Source: DASPTB01 sp035623615 (lineage in GTDB: Bacteria > Actinomycetota > UBA4738). Taken from it: 13,169 bases of DNA. Shown piece by piece: positions 1 to 6,484 of the stretch. Each line of letters opens with the position of its first letter. The stretch's first letter is position 1. The stretch is from NCBI GenBank assembly GCA_035623615.1, contig DASPTB010000143.1, positions 1-13,169 of the forward strand, written 5' to 3'. The notes below the pieces were generated by a model, which was given only the letters and a program-made list of their open reading frames with translations, was not told the DNA's origin and searched no databases. The translations under genes and the position numbers were made by a program.

Positions 1-1
1 C

Positions 2-763
2 GCGGCGGTCGACGAGAACCTGACGGGGTTCGAGAACATCGAGATGGTCGGGCGCCTGTACGGCCTCGCGAAGGCCGACGCGCGCCGGCGCAGCCGGGAG
101 ATCCTCGAGCGGTTCGGGCTCGCGGAGGCGGCCGACCGACAGGCGAAAACCTACTCCGGCGGCATGCGGCGGCGGCTCGATGTCGCCGCGAGCCTCGTCG
201 GCCGGCCCGAGGTGCTGTTCCTCGACGAGCCGACCACGGGACTCGACCCGCGCAGCCGTATCGACGTGTGGGAGTTCATCCGCGAGCTGCAGCAGGAGGG
301 GACGACGATCCTGCTCACCACGCAGTACCTGGAGGAGGCGGACATGCTCGCCGACCAGATCACCGTGATCGACCTTGGGAGGGTGATCGCCGAGGGAACC
401 TCGGACCAGCTGAAGGACCGAATCGGCGGCGAGGTCCTCGAGATCGACGTCGGTGCGGTCGCCGACACGCCTCGGGCCGCGCAGGCGCTCGCCGGCCTGG
501 GGACCGGAGAGGCGAACGTGAACGTCGACGAGGGACGCATCCGGGTGCCGGTGGGAACGGAGGGCGCCGCCGCGCTGCGCGACGCGACCCGCCGGCTCGA
601 CGAGGCGAACGTCGTCCTGTCGGGCTTCGCGGTGCACCGCCCGACGCTCGACGACGTGTTCATGTCGCTCACCGGCCACGGCGCGGAGGGGGCGTCGGGC
701 GAGAATGGCGACTCGCCGCCGTCGGGTCGAAGGCGTCGGCGCGGACGAAAGGGAGCAGAGTGA
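2..763 (+). CDS. ABC transporter ATP-binding protein, DrrA-like (5' partial)
   Basis: This is the nucleotide-binding subunit of an ABC-2 type exporter, which hydrolyses ATP at the inner face of the membrane to drive the permease encoded next. The frame is already open at base 2 (AAVDENLTGFENIE...), so the start, Walker A and Q-loop lie left of the window. Visible motifs are the ABC signature YSGGMRRRLDVA (about 152-187), Walker B VLFLDEPT (about 212-235), and the switch region TTQYLEEAD. In that region Gln stands where most ABC ATPases have the H-loop His, which is usual in the daunorubicin-resistance (DrrA) family. A C-terminal accessory domain of roughly 100 residues follows, ending in a basic tail. 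The stop TGA overlaps the permease start (GTGA), so the two are translationally coupled. The substrate is not predictable; these transporters export drugs, lipids or polyketides. Confidence 0.93.
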   Translation, partial: AAVDENLTGFENIEMVGRLYGLAKADARRRSREILERFGLAEAADRQAKTYSGGMRRRLDVAASLVGRPEVLFLDEPTTGLDPRSRIDVWEFIRELQQEGTTILLTTQYLEEADMLADQITVIDLGRVIAEGTSDQLKDRIGGEVLEIDVGAVADTPRAAQALAGLGTGEANVNVDEGRIRVPVGTEGAAALRDATRRLDEANVVLSGFAVHRPTLDDVFMSLTGHGAEGASGENGDSPPSGRRRRRGRKGAE

Positions 764-1623
764 GCGCCGCGATCTCACCTCCGAGGACGCGGCGCGCGCC
801 TGCGAGCGTGACCGCAAAGATCGCGCGCGCCGCGTCGAACGGGCGCCTGGTGGCGAGGCGGAACCTCTTGACCCTGACACGTGTCCCGACCGTGTTCATC
901 TTCGAGCTCGTCCAGCCCATCATGTTCGTGCTGCTGTTCCGGTTCATCTACGCGAACAACATCGCGAACCTCCCGCCGGGGCTGAACTACGTCGAGTTCC
1001 TGATGCCGGGGATCTTCGTGCAGAACGCCATCTTCGGCGCGGCGACCACGGCGGTCGGGCTGGCGGAGGACATGAAGAAGGGAATCATCGACCGGTTCCG
1101 ATCGCTGCCGATGGCGCGCTCGGCCGTCCTGATCGGGCGAACCACGTTCGACCTGTCGAAGAACCTCATCCTGGTCGCGATCGTCCTGGTGATCGGCTAC
1201 CTCGTCGGCTTCCGCTTCCACAACGGGCTCGGCAACGCGCTGTTGATGATCCTGCTGGTGATGGCGGTCGGGTTCACGTTCTCATGGATGTTCGCGTGCA
1301 TCGGCCTCGCGCTGAAGCAGGTGGAGGCGGTGCAGGCCGCGTCGTTCACGACGATCTTCCCCATCGTGTTCATCAGCTCGGCATTCGTGCCGGTCGTCGG
1401 GATGGCGCCGTTCATGCAGGTCATCGCGCGGCACAACCCGGTGACGTACTGGTGCAACCTCGCGCGCTATCTGGCGATCGGGTTCCCGGCGATCACCGAC
1501 CCCATCACGCACGTGCCCGTCGACTCGTTCCACGGGCTCCTCTTCAAGTCGGTGGCCTGGATCATCGGCCTGCTGCTCGTGTTCATCCCGCTCGCCAATC
1601 GTTTGTACCGCCGGCTCACCTGA
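760..1623 (+). CDS. ABC-2 type transporter permease, DrrB-like
   Basis: This is the membrane subunit (287 aa) that forms the export channel with the ATPase encoded just upstream. I chose GTG at 760 because it overlaps the ATPase stop as GTGA and follows a Shine-Dalgarno-like AAAGGGAG at 748-755; the open frame further upstream is only a shadow of the ATPase gene. The protein has a basic cytoplasmic N-terminus of about 40 residues. About six hydrophobic segments follow, starting at TVFIFELVQPIMFVLLF. The family hallmark KKGIIDRFRSLPMARS lies in the loop after the second segment. The late segment FISSAFVPVVGMAPF and the following HNPVTYW are also typical of DrrB/ABC-2 permeases. The ATPase-permease pair is probably an operon. 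The neighbouring tetR faces the other way, so control of this pair by TetR is possible but not shown by an operator here. Confidence 0.93.
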   Translation: MSAAISPPRTRRAPASVTAKIARAASNGRLVARRNLLTLTRVPTVFIFELVQPIMFVLLFRFIYANNIANLPPGLNYVEFLMPGIFVQNAIFGAATTAVGLAEDMKKGIIDRFRSLPMARSAVLIGRTTFDLSKNLILVAIVLVIGYLVGFRFHNGLGNALLMILLVMAVGFTFSWMFACIGLALKQVEAVQAASFTTIFPIVFISSAFVPVVGMAPFMQVIARHNPVTYWCNLARYLAIGFPAITDPITHVPVDSFHGLLFKSVAWIIGLLLVFIPLANRLYRRLT

Positions 1624-1634
1624 CCCCGCGCTCG

Positions 1635-2207
1635 TCAGCGTGTCGTGCCGGGCTCGGCACGCATGCCTTCGAGCAGCAAGGCCACCACCTGCGAGCGCGC
1701 CCGCTGAGCCGACCATCCGTGCCGCCGGCGAAGGTGCACGTAGCCCCAGCAGGCGGTGTTGAAGACCACGTCGGCCGCGTCGGCCGGCCGTCCCGGGAAC
1801 GTCATCGAGCCGTCGGCCGCCCCCTGCCGCAGGGCGCCGACGAACGGGGTGAGGAAGCCGTTCCATCCTTCGGGAAAAGAGCATCGCTCGGCTGCCCAGT
1901 GAAAGGCCTCGTCCGAGACCGCCAGCAGGTCGAGGTGCCGGTCCGCGACGGCGAGGAGCGCCTCGACGCAGGCGGACAGGCGCTCGAGCCCGGTTTCCGC
2001 GGAGTGGAGGATCGGCCAGAATTCCGCCCGGTAGTCGTCGGCGAGCCGCTGGAGCAGGCCGGTGACCAGCGCTTCCGTCGTCACACCGCGCCGCCACAGC
2101 GTCACCCGCGAGAGCCCCGCGCGGTCGGCGACGCGCTCGAGAGACACGCCGTCGAAGCCGTGTTCCATCAGCACGGCATCCGCCGCGTCCAGGAGCCCGT
2201 CGTCCAC
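1635..2207 (-). CDS. TetR/AcrR-family transcriptional regulator
   Basis: This is a 190-aa one-component repressor. The N-terminal helix-turn-helix (residues about 3-45: GLLDAADAVL, then SLERVADRAGLSRVTLWRRG) has the typical TetR spacing. The variable all-alpha C-terminal domain would bind an unknown ligand and dimerise. The start is GTG at 2207; the next in-frame triplets upstream run into a stop at 2217-2219, so a longer N-terminus is excluded. The gene is divergent from the methyltransferase gene at 2262, with an 18-bp perfect palindrome in the 54-bp gap, so it very likely represses itself and the methyltransferase. No Shine-Dalgarno precedes the start, but TATGAT sits 8 nt upstream, suggesting a leaderless mRNA. 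It converges on the DrrB-like gene with an 11-bp gap; regulation of that exporter is conceivable but not demonstrated. Confidence 0.9.
   Translation of the reverse strand: MDDGLLDAADAVLMEHGFDGVSLERVADRAGLSRVTLWRRGVTTEALVTGLLQRLADDYRAEFWPILHSAETGLERLSACVEALLAVADRHLDLLAVSDEAFHWAAERCSFPEGWNGFLTPFVGALRQGAADGSMTFPGRPADAADVVFNTACWGYVHLRRRHGWSAQRARSQVVALLLEGMRAEPGTTR
1644..1661. terminator. Possible intrinsic hairpin after the permease gene
   Basis: A perfect 7-bp stem (CGTGCCG / CGGCACG) with a 4-nt loop lies 21 nt past the permease stop and inside the last codons of the convergent tetR gene. There is no T-tract, so termination activity is only suggested. GC-rich hairpins without U tails are common at gene ends in high-GC bacteria. 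Confidence 0.3.
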
Positions 2208-2215
2208 GAGTGTGC

Positions 2216-2221
2216 ATCATA
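2216..2221 (-). promoter_or_regulatory. -10 element of tetR (leaderless)
   Basis: On the minus strand TATGAT (5 of 6 match to TATAAT) is followed by 8 nt and then the GTG start of the TetR gene. This places the transcription start at or within a base or two of the start codon. The -35 region would fall inside the 18-bp palindrome and shows no clear consensus. Confidence 0.55.
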
Positions 2222-2234
2222 CAGGTTGCAGGAA

Positions 2235-2252
2235 TGAAACATATATGTTTCA
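2235..2252. promoter_or_regulatory. 18-bp perfect palindrome, predicted TetR operator
   Basis: TGAAACATATATGTTTCA reads identically on both strands and is strikingly AT-rich in this GC-rich window. It is the main feature of the 54-bp gap between the divergent tetR and methyltransferase genes and covers the spacer/-35 region of the predicted tetR promoter. Length and symmetry match the usual binding site of a TetR dimer next to its own gene. The binding itself is inferred. Confidence 0.8.
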
Positions 2253-2261
2253 CTGGCAGGC

Positions 2262-2825
2262 ATGAACAGCGAACACCGAGACTTCTGCGCGAGCGAGGAG
2301 TGGGGCGAGTACCTCCGCGACGAGCTCCTGCCCTGGGTGCTCGGCGACCGGTCGCTCGGGGACGCGGCGCTCGAGATCGGGCCCGGCCCCGGGCTGACCA
2401 CCGAGCTCCTCCGGCCGAAGACCCACCGGCTGACGACCGTCGAGGCGGATCCGGAGACCGTCGACGCACTGACGGAGCGCTTCGCCGGCACGAACGTGAC
2501 CGTGGTGCACGCCGACGCTGCCGACATGCCGTTCCCATCGGAGACGTTCTCCTCCGGCGTCGCGCTCACCATGCTCCACCACGTGCCCGGCGAGGCGGCA
2601 CAGGACGCCGTGCTGACCGAGATCCGACGCGTGCTTCGACCCGGCTGCTGGTTGCTCGGAGAGGATTCCACGGACGACCCGGACTTCCGCGAGTTTCATC
2701 GAGGAGACGTGTGCGTGCCGGTCGACCCCGCAACACTCGGCGACCGGCTGACCGCGGCGGGATTCGTCGACCCGGAGATCGAGCTCGGAGACCACGTCGT
2801 CCGCTTCGCCGCGAAACGCCTGTGA
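2262..2825 (+). CDS. Class I SAM-dependent methyltransferase (Methyltransf_11 type)
   Basis: This 187-aa cytoplasmic enzyme is predicted to transfer a methyl group from S-adenosylmethionine to an unknown small molecule. It shows the Rossmann-fold landmarks in order: motif I EIGPGPG (residues 38-44), the acidic end of strand 2 at VEAD (60-63, ribose-binding), HADAADMPFPSETF (83-96), and TMLHHV (103-108), then the post-motif region RRVLRPGCWLL. It is shorter than many family members, with little beyond the catalytic core. ATG at 2262 is the first start after the operator; there is no properly spaced Shine-Dalgarno, so the mRNA may be leaderless. It is divergent from tetR and 28 bp upstream of the HIT-like gene on the same strand, so the two are probably co-transcribed under TetR control. 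Methylation of a toxic compound is one possible role. Confidence 0.9.
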   Translation: MNSEHRDFCASEEWGEYLRDELLPWVLGDRSLGDAALEIGPGPGLTTELLRPKTHRLTTVEADPETVDALTERFAGTNVTVVHADAADMPFPSETFSSGVALTMLHHVPGEAAQDAVLTEIRRVLRPGCWLLGEDSTDDPDFREFHRGDVCVPVDPATLGDRLTAAGFVDPEIELGDHVVRFAAKRL

Positions 2826-2853
2826 GGCGCCTGGAGAGAGGAGGGCCGAAGAG

Positions 2854-3366
2854 ATGACGCAACCACGACTGCCCTACGAGGAGCCGCTGGTGCCGCGCGC
2901 GCCGGCCGAACGGACGATTCCCGAACCGCCCCGCCGGGGTGAGCCCGGCGGCGAGCCCTGCGGGATCTGCGAGGGCGCGGGAGGCAGCGCGGTCTGGTCC
3001 GACGAGCGCTGGACGCTGCACCCCCCGATCGGGTGCAGCCTGCCCGGCACGGTGTGGCTCGCGAGCCGCGAGCACGTCGATTCGTTCAGCGACCTCCCCG
3101 ACGAGCTCGCCGCCGACTTCGGCCGGGTCGCGGGAAGAGTCGAGCGCGCGATCCTGAGCCTCGGAGACGTGGGGCGCGTCCACCTCTACCGATGGGGAGA
3201 CGGCGGGGCACACTTCCACGTGTGGTTCCTGCCGCGCCCCCTTGGGATGGTCGAAGCGGGAGGCATGATGCTGCCGCTGTGGGAGGACGTGCTCCCCAAC
3301 GTGCCCGACGAGGAGACCGCGGAAGCCGCGCGCCGGGTCGCGTCCGCGATGGACGAGGCGACGTAG
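2854..3366 (+). CDS. HIT-like protein with altered histidine triad
   Basis: This 170-aa protein resembles the HIT superfamily (nucleotide hydrolases and transferases). A Pro-rich N-terminus leads to CGIC (residues 36-39), then LPGTVWLASREHVDSFSDL, similar to the HIT strand-helix that precedes the active site, and finally GAHFHVWFLPRP (118-129). The last segment matches HxHxH, but the third His is Trp (H120, H122, W124), so the second His, the usual nucleophile, is kept. The start ATG is preceded by a strong Shine-Dalgarno, AGGAGGG at 2839-2845, 8 nt upstream. It lies 28 bp after the methyltransferase and probably shares its operon. The substrate is unknown. The family assignment rests on motif pattern only and could be a distant HIT/GalT-like relative. 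Confidence 0.7.
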   Translation: MTQPRLPYEEPLVPRAPAERTIPEPPRRGEPGGEPCGICEGAGGSAVWSDERWTLHPPIGCSLPGTVWLASREHVDSFSDLPDELAADFGRVAGRVERAILSLGDVGRVHLYRWGDGGAHFHVWFLPRPLGMVEAGGMMLPLWEDVLPNVPDEETAEAARRVASAMDEAT

Positions 3367-3372
3367 CGCGCG

Positions 3373-3387
3373 GACGCCTCGGGCGTC
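3373..3387. terminator. Possible hairpin between convergent genes
   Basis: A perfect 6-bp stem, GACGCC-TCG-GGCGTC, lies 6 nt after the stop of the HIT-like gene, in the 44-bp gap before the end of the convergent GNAT gene. There is no T-run, so it is a weak terminator candidate. Confidence 0.3.
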
Positions 3388-3410
3388 AGCCTCGGAGGAG
3401 ACGGGCGTGG

Positions 3411-4331
3411 TCAGGGACGGGGGCGGCGGTACCCGAGCGTTTCGTGACGCTTCTCGAAGCCGAGCGACCGGTACAGTCGAGTGGCCGGCGTGTTCTCCGC
3501 GTCGTGGCCGACTGTGGCGGTCCGCATTCCCTCGTCGCGCATGCGGTGCATCGCCGTAACCATGAGGACGCTCGCGAGCCCCCGGCGACGAAATGCGGAG
3601 TGCGTGCCGACGGGCGAGAACTGGCCGATCTCATTTCTGGCGTCGATCCAGTACTGGGTGAATGCCGCCACCCTGCCGTCGGACGTGACGGCGACGAGCT
3701 CGCGCATCGGATCGTAGCCGGGCTTGTCCATCACCTGCGTTCGGTAGAGCACCCCCGTCCAGCGACCTTCGTCGTCGAACGCGTCGTTGCGCGCCTCGGC
3801 GAGCTGATCCGCGTCGCCCGGGACGGCGACGCGGACGATGAAGCCGGCCGGAGGGTCCGCGAGCGGCGGCGGGGACGCGAGTGATCGCTCCTCGATCTCG
3901 TCCCAGATCCGGAACCGCTCGAAGCCCATGTCGGTCAGGAGCGCCGCCCGCACGTCGTCGCAATCGAAGACGTCGGTCAGGACGAAGTCCTCACCCGCTT
4001 CGATCATGTGGCCCATCGTGCGATAGGTCTCCTCGACCATCTCGCGCTCGAGCGGGGTGCCGCGAAGGGCCGGCGCGGCAAAGACGTCGAATGCGACGCC
4101 GAAGCGGAGGTTGATGCAAAGACCGACGACGCGGTCCCCCTCTTCCCACACCTGCACCCGTTCGCCGATCGACGCTTCCCGCCGCGGCGTCCCGTAGATC
4201 CTTCGCGGAACCTGTCCGACGTGGTCGTAGGGACATCTGCCCGCCTCGGCGATCCACTCGGAGACGGCGTCCTGGAGGCGGGGCAGGTCCTCGTCGGCGT
4301 ACGGACGCGGGCGGACGGTCGACGCGGTCAC
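3411..4331 (-). CDS. Tandem GNAT-family N-acetyltransferase
   Basis: This 306-aa protein contains two GCN5-related acetyltransferase folds. The first (residues about 1-148) keeps the shape but not a clear acetyl-CoA loop; it ends in LTDMGFERF. The second (about 162-306) carries the acetyl-CoA pyrophosphate-binding motif RRRGLAS (248-254) and the closing ENTPATRLYRSLGF (279-292), so it is likely the active half. The layout resembles mycothiol synthase (MshD) and other double-GNAT proteins, but I see no basis for naming a substrate. The start is GTG at 4331, only 13 bp after the stop of the secreted protein gene upstream on the same strand, so both are probably one transcript. No Shine-Dalgarno is evident, and translation may be coupled. 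Confidence 0.88.
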   Translation of the reverse strand: MTASTVRPRPYADEDLPRLQDAVSEWIAEAGRCPYDHVGQVPRRIYGTPRREASIGERVQVWEEGDRVVGLCINLRFGVAFDVFAAPALRGTPLEREMVEETYRTMGHMIEAGEDFVLTDVFDCDDVRAALLTDMGFERFRIWDEIEERSLASPPPLADPPAGFIVRVAVPGDADQLAEARNDAFDDEGRWTGVLYRTQVMDKPGYDPMRELVAVTSDGRVAAFTQYWIDARNEIGQFSPVGTHSAFRRRGLASVLMVTAMHRMRDEGMRTATVGHDAENTPATRLYRSLGFEKRHETLGYRRPRP

Positions 4332-4344
4332 CGGGACCGCGCGA

Positions 4345-4956
4345 TCAGGTGACGTGCACCGGCTTCCAGGCCGACCATCCCGACCCGACGGTCTTCGTCC
4401 GCCAGGTCATGGCCCGGAAGTAGTACGTCACCTTGCTGCGGCCCGGGGAGAACGTCGCCGAGCGAGCGCTCACCTTGGAGCGCCACGTCGCGACCGACCC
4501 TGCGGAGCCGACCTTGTACTGGACGCTGTAGGTGTAGCCGGCGTAGGCGGCCGAGTTCGCCCAGGTCAGCTTGAAGGGTCTCTTGGAGGTCGAGGCGGGC
4601 GCCCCGACCTTGACGCCGATGGGCGCCGCGCTGTCCGGGTTCCCGTCGCAGAGCCACGTGTACGTCCCCGCGTGGTTCATCTGTCGGTTGGGGTGCTCCT
4701 GGTTCCCGACCTTGAAACTCCAGAACCCGGCCGTGTCGCTCACGGTGTGCGCGCTGCCCGTCACGTTGGGGAAGCTGAGAGCCTGCCCCAGCACCATCTG
4801 CGACGACTTCAGCGTGAACACGCACTGGCTGTCGATCACTTCCAGCCCTAGAACGTCGGGTGGCGGGACGATCGCCTCCGCGACCCCCGCGGCGAGCACG
4901 ATCGTCGCCAGCACCGCTCCGACCGAGACGAGCAACCGGGCACCGGTCCTTGGCAT
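4345..4956 (-). CDS. Secreted cupredoxin-like protein with C-terminal FnIII-like domain
   Basis: This 203-aa exported protein has a signal peptide: basic n-region MPRTGAR, hydrophobic stretch LLVSVGAVLATIVLAAGV, likely cut after AEA near residue 28. Residues about 35-118 look like a plastocyanin/cupredoxin beta-sandwich (VTGSAHTVSD, then GTYTWLCDG). The expected copper ligands are only partly present: His70 and Cys103 are there, but the His and Met that normally follow the Cys are absent (CDGNPDSAAPIGV). Cys45 and Cys103 could instead form a disulphide. Residues about 127-203 resemble a fibronectin type III domain (FKLTWANSA, YSVQYKV, YYFRAMTW, GWSAWKPV). I preferred ATG at 4956 over TTG at 4965 because TACCAT lies 8 nt before the ATG, as for a leaderless mRNA. 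It heads a likely two-gene unit with the GNAT gene. Function is unknown. Confidence 0.75.
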   Translation of the reverse strand: MPRTGARLLVSVGAVLATIVLAAGVAEAIVPPPDVLGLEVIDSQCVFTLKSSQMVLGQALSFPNVTGSAHTVSDTAGFWSFKVGNQEHPNRQMNHAGTYTWLCDGNPDSAAPIGVKVGAPASTSKRPFKLTWANSAAYAGYTYSVQYKVGSAGSVATWRSKVSARSATFSPGRSKVTYYFRAMTWRTKTVGSGWSAWKPVHVT

Positions 4957-4964
4957 GTCGCGCA

Positions 4965-4970
4965 ATGGTA
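4965..4970 (-). promoter_or_regulatory. -10 element of the cupredoxin-like gene (leaderless)
   Basis: On the minus strand TACCAT (TAnnnT pattern) is followed by 8 nt and ATG at 4956. No Shine-Dalgarno is seen between them, and no clear -35 was found. This placement argues against the in-frame TTG at 4965, which would overlap the box. Confidence 0.45.
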
Positions 4971-5010
4971 GGAGGAACGGTCGAATCCGTCTCGCCGGCG
5001 ACAGGGTCGT

Positions 5011-5030
5011 TCGGTCCTTCCAGGGACCGA
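5011..5030. promoter_or_regulatory. Inverted repeat upstream of the oxidoreductase operon
   Basis: TCGGTCC-TTCCAG-GGACCGA is a perfect 7-bp inverted repeat with a 6-nt spacer. It lies 45-64 bp before the GTG of the ferredoxin-alpha gene, just upstream of its predicted -35, in the 118-bp gap between divergent genes. It could be a binding site for a dimeric regulator, possibly an activator given the position. No regulator gene is adjacent. Confidence 0.35.
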
Positions 5031-5040
5031 CGAGAGCCCC

Positions 5041-5068
5041 TTGGGTAGCGGTCCCCGGGGGCTACCTT
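5041..5068 (+). promoter_or_regulatory. Promoter of the oxidoreductase operon (leaderless)
   Basis: TTGGGT (5041-5046), a 16-bp spacer and TACCTT (5063-5068) precede GTG at 5075 by 6 nt. The predicted transcription start coincides with the start codon, and there is no Shine-Dalgarno. Confidence 0.5.
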
Positions 5069-5074
5069 CGAGAC

Positions 5075-6484
5075 GTGGAGACGGCGACCAGGCTGGCGAG
5101 GCGACCGAAGCCCTTCATCTTTCCCGAGTACTGCAAGGGCTGTGGGCGCTGCATCGAATCGTGCCCCAAGGAGTGCTTCACGAAGGGGACCGAGATCAAC
5201 CCGCTGACCGGGCTGGTCCCGATCAGCCTCGACCTTACCAATTGCAACGGGTGCGGGCTCTGCATCAGCGCTTGCCCAGAGCCGTTCGGGCTCCGGCCGC
5301 AGGGCGAGGAAACCGCCTTCCTGCCGGCCGATCCCGCCGCGCTGTTCGGGCCTCGCCCGTTCGACGCCCCGGAACCCGAGCGCCGACCGGATCGCATGAT
5401 CCCCCTCGCCGAGCGCGAACCGATCGTCGTCAAGGGCACGTACGCCGCGGCGATCGGCGCCATCCTCGCCGGCTGCCGGCACGTCTACGGCTACCCGATC
5501 ACGCCGTCCACGGAGGGCGCGGAGCTGATGGCGAAGGTTCTCCCGCAGCTCGACGGCGTGTTCGTCCAGGCAGTGAGCGAGGTCGCGACCGTCAACATGA
5601 TGTACGGCGCCGGGGGAGCCGGGAAGCGATGCATGACGTTCACGAGCTCCCCGGGCTTCAGCCTCATGCTCGAGGGAGTCTCGTACATGATCGGCTCGGA
5701 GGTTCCGGCCGTGTTCGTCGACGTGATGCGAGGAGGTCCGGGTCTCGGCAACATCGGGCCCGAGCAGTCGGATATCAAGCTCGCATGCCGCGGCCTCGGC
5801 CACGGGAACACGCACGCGATCGTGCTGGCCCCGGCGACGCCGCAGGAGATGCTCGACCTCGCGATGCTTTCGTTCGATCTCGCGTTTACCTACAGGAACC
5901 CGGTCGTCATCCTCGGCGACGGCTACCTGGGGCAGATGACCGGGAAGGTCGCACTCCCGCGTCACATGGTGGAGCCGGGCATGCCCGAGTGGGCCGTGTT
6001 CGGTGACCGCTCGCACCGCGGGAACCTGATCTGCTCGATCGACCTCTCCGAGGTGGACCTCGAACGGCACAACGAGCACCTGAACGAGAAATACGGCCGA
6101 ATGACGGCCGACGAGCAACGAGCCGATCTCCACCGCTGCGAGGATGCCGAGATCCTGGTGGTCGCGTGCAACACGCCTTCGCAGCTCGCCAAGGGCGCGA
6201 TCAAGGAGCTCCGCGACCGTGGACTGAAGGTCGGGCTCTTCCGACCGATTACGTTGTGGCCCTTCCCGATCGAGGCGATCATGCGCGTGCTCCCCCGGAT
6301 CACGCAGGTCGTGGTCGTGGAGGCGAGCAGCGGACAGCTGGAGGACGAGCTTCGCCTTGCGCTGAGCCACGCGGGAGTGCACGCGCCTCCACCGATCGGC
6401 CACGTGCAGCGCATGGGCGGCATCCTCCCGTCCCAGGCAGAGATCGTCGAGCACGTGCTGGCGCTGCAGAAGGAGGCCGCCTGA
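5075..6484 (+). CDS. 2-oxoacid:ferredoxin oxidoreductase, fused ferredoxin and alpha subunit (VorB-like)
   Basis: With the next gene this encodes an enzyme that converts a 2-oxoacid plus CoA to acyl-CoA and CO2 and reduces ferredoxin. This 469-aa chain joins two normally separate subunits. Residues about 15-75 form a delta-type ferredoxin domain with two [4Fe-4S] motifs (Cys20/23/26/30 and Cys57/60/63/67). Residues about 115-465 are the alpha subunit: GYPITPSTE (139-147), SEVATVNMMYGAGGAG (168-183), RGGPGLGNIGPEQSD (219-233), and a C-terminal domain from about 365. The GPGLGNIGP loop is typical of 2-ketoisovalerate-type (VOR) enzymes and differs from the STGLPTKTEQ loop of 2-oxoglutarate enzymes, so a branched-chain substrate is more likely but unproven. 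GTG at 5075 was chosen because a -10 box lies 6 nt upstream; a much longer open frame upstream is antisense to the cupredoxin gene. Its stop overlaps the next start (TGATG). Confidence 0.92.
   Translation: METATRLARRPKPFIFPEYCKGCGRCIESCPKECFTKGTEINPLTGLVPISLDLTNCNGCGLCISACPEPFGLRPQGEETAFLPADPAALFGPRPFDAPEPERRPDRMIPLAEREPIVVKGTYAAAIGAILAGCRHVYGYPITPSTEGAELMAKVLPQLDGVFVQAVSEVATVNMMYGAGGAGKRCMTFTSSPGFSLMLEGVSYMIGSEVPAVFVDVMRGGPGLGNIGPEQSDIKLACRGLGHGNTHAIVLAPATPQEMLDLAMLSFDLAFTYRNPVVILGDGYLGQMTGKVALPRHMVEPGMPEWAVFGDRSHRGNLICSIDLSEVDLERHNEHLNEKYGRMTADEQRADLHRCEDAEILVVACNTPSQLAKGAIKELRDRGLKVGLFRPITLWPFPIEAIMRVLPRITQVVVVEASSGQLEDELRLALSHAGVHAPPPIGHVQRMGGILPSQAEIVEHVLALQKEAA

Noticed and set aside
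705..2237. Long open frame of about 510 codons on the plus strand crossing the permease and tetR genes
   Set aside because: Its product is Arg/Pro/His-rich low-complexity text typical of an off-frame reading of GC-rich DNA. It overlaps two well-supported genes.
5045..5065. GTAGC ... GCTAC inverted repeat with internal CCCCGGGG
   Set aside because: The outer and inner symmetric parts have different centres, and the repeat overlaps the promoter spacer by chance in GC-rich sequence. It is not a convincing operator.
4571..5074. In-frame upstream extension of the ferredoxin-alpha gene to 4571
   Set aside because: It would be antisense to the secreted cupredoxin-like gene, and conserved sequence starts only after the GTG at 5075, which has a promoter box directly before it.
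4328..6454. Open frame of 708 codons on the minus strand opposite the oxidoreductase
   Set aside because: It is antisense to a gene with clear ferredoxin and alpha-subunit motifs. The composition is Arg/His/Asp-rich with no domain, so it is a shadow frame.
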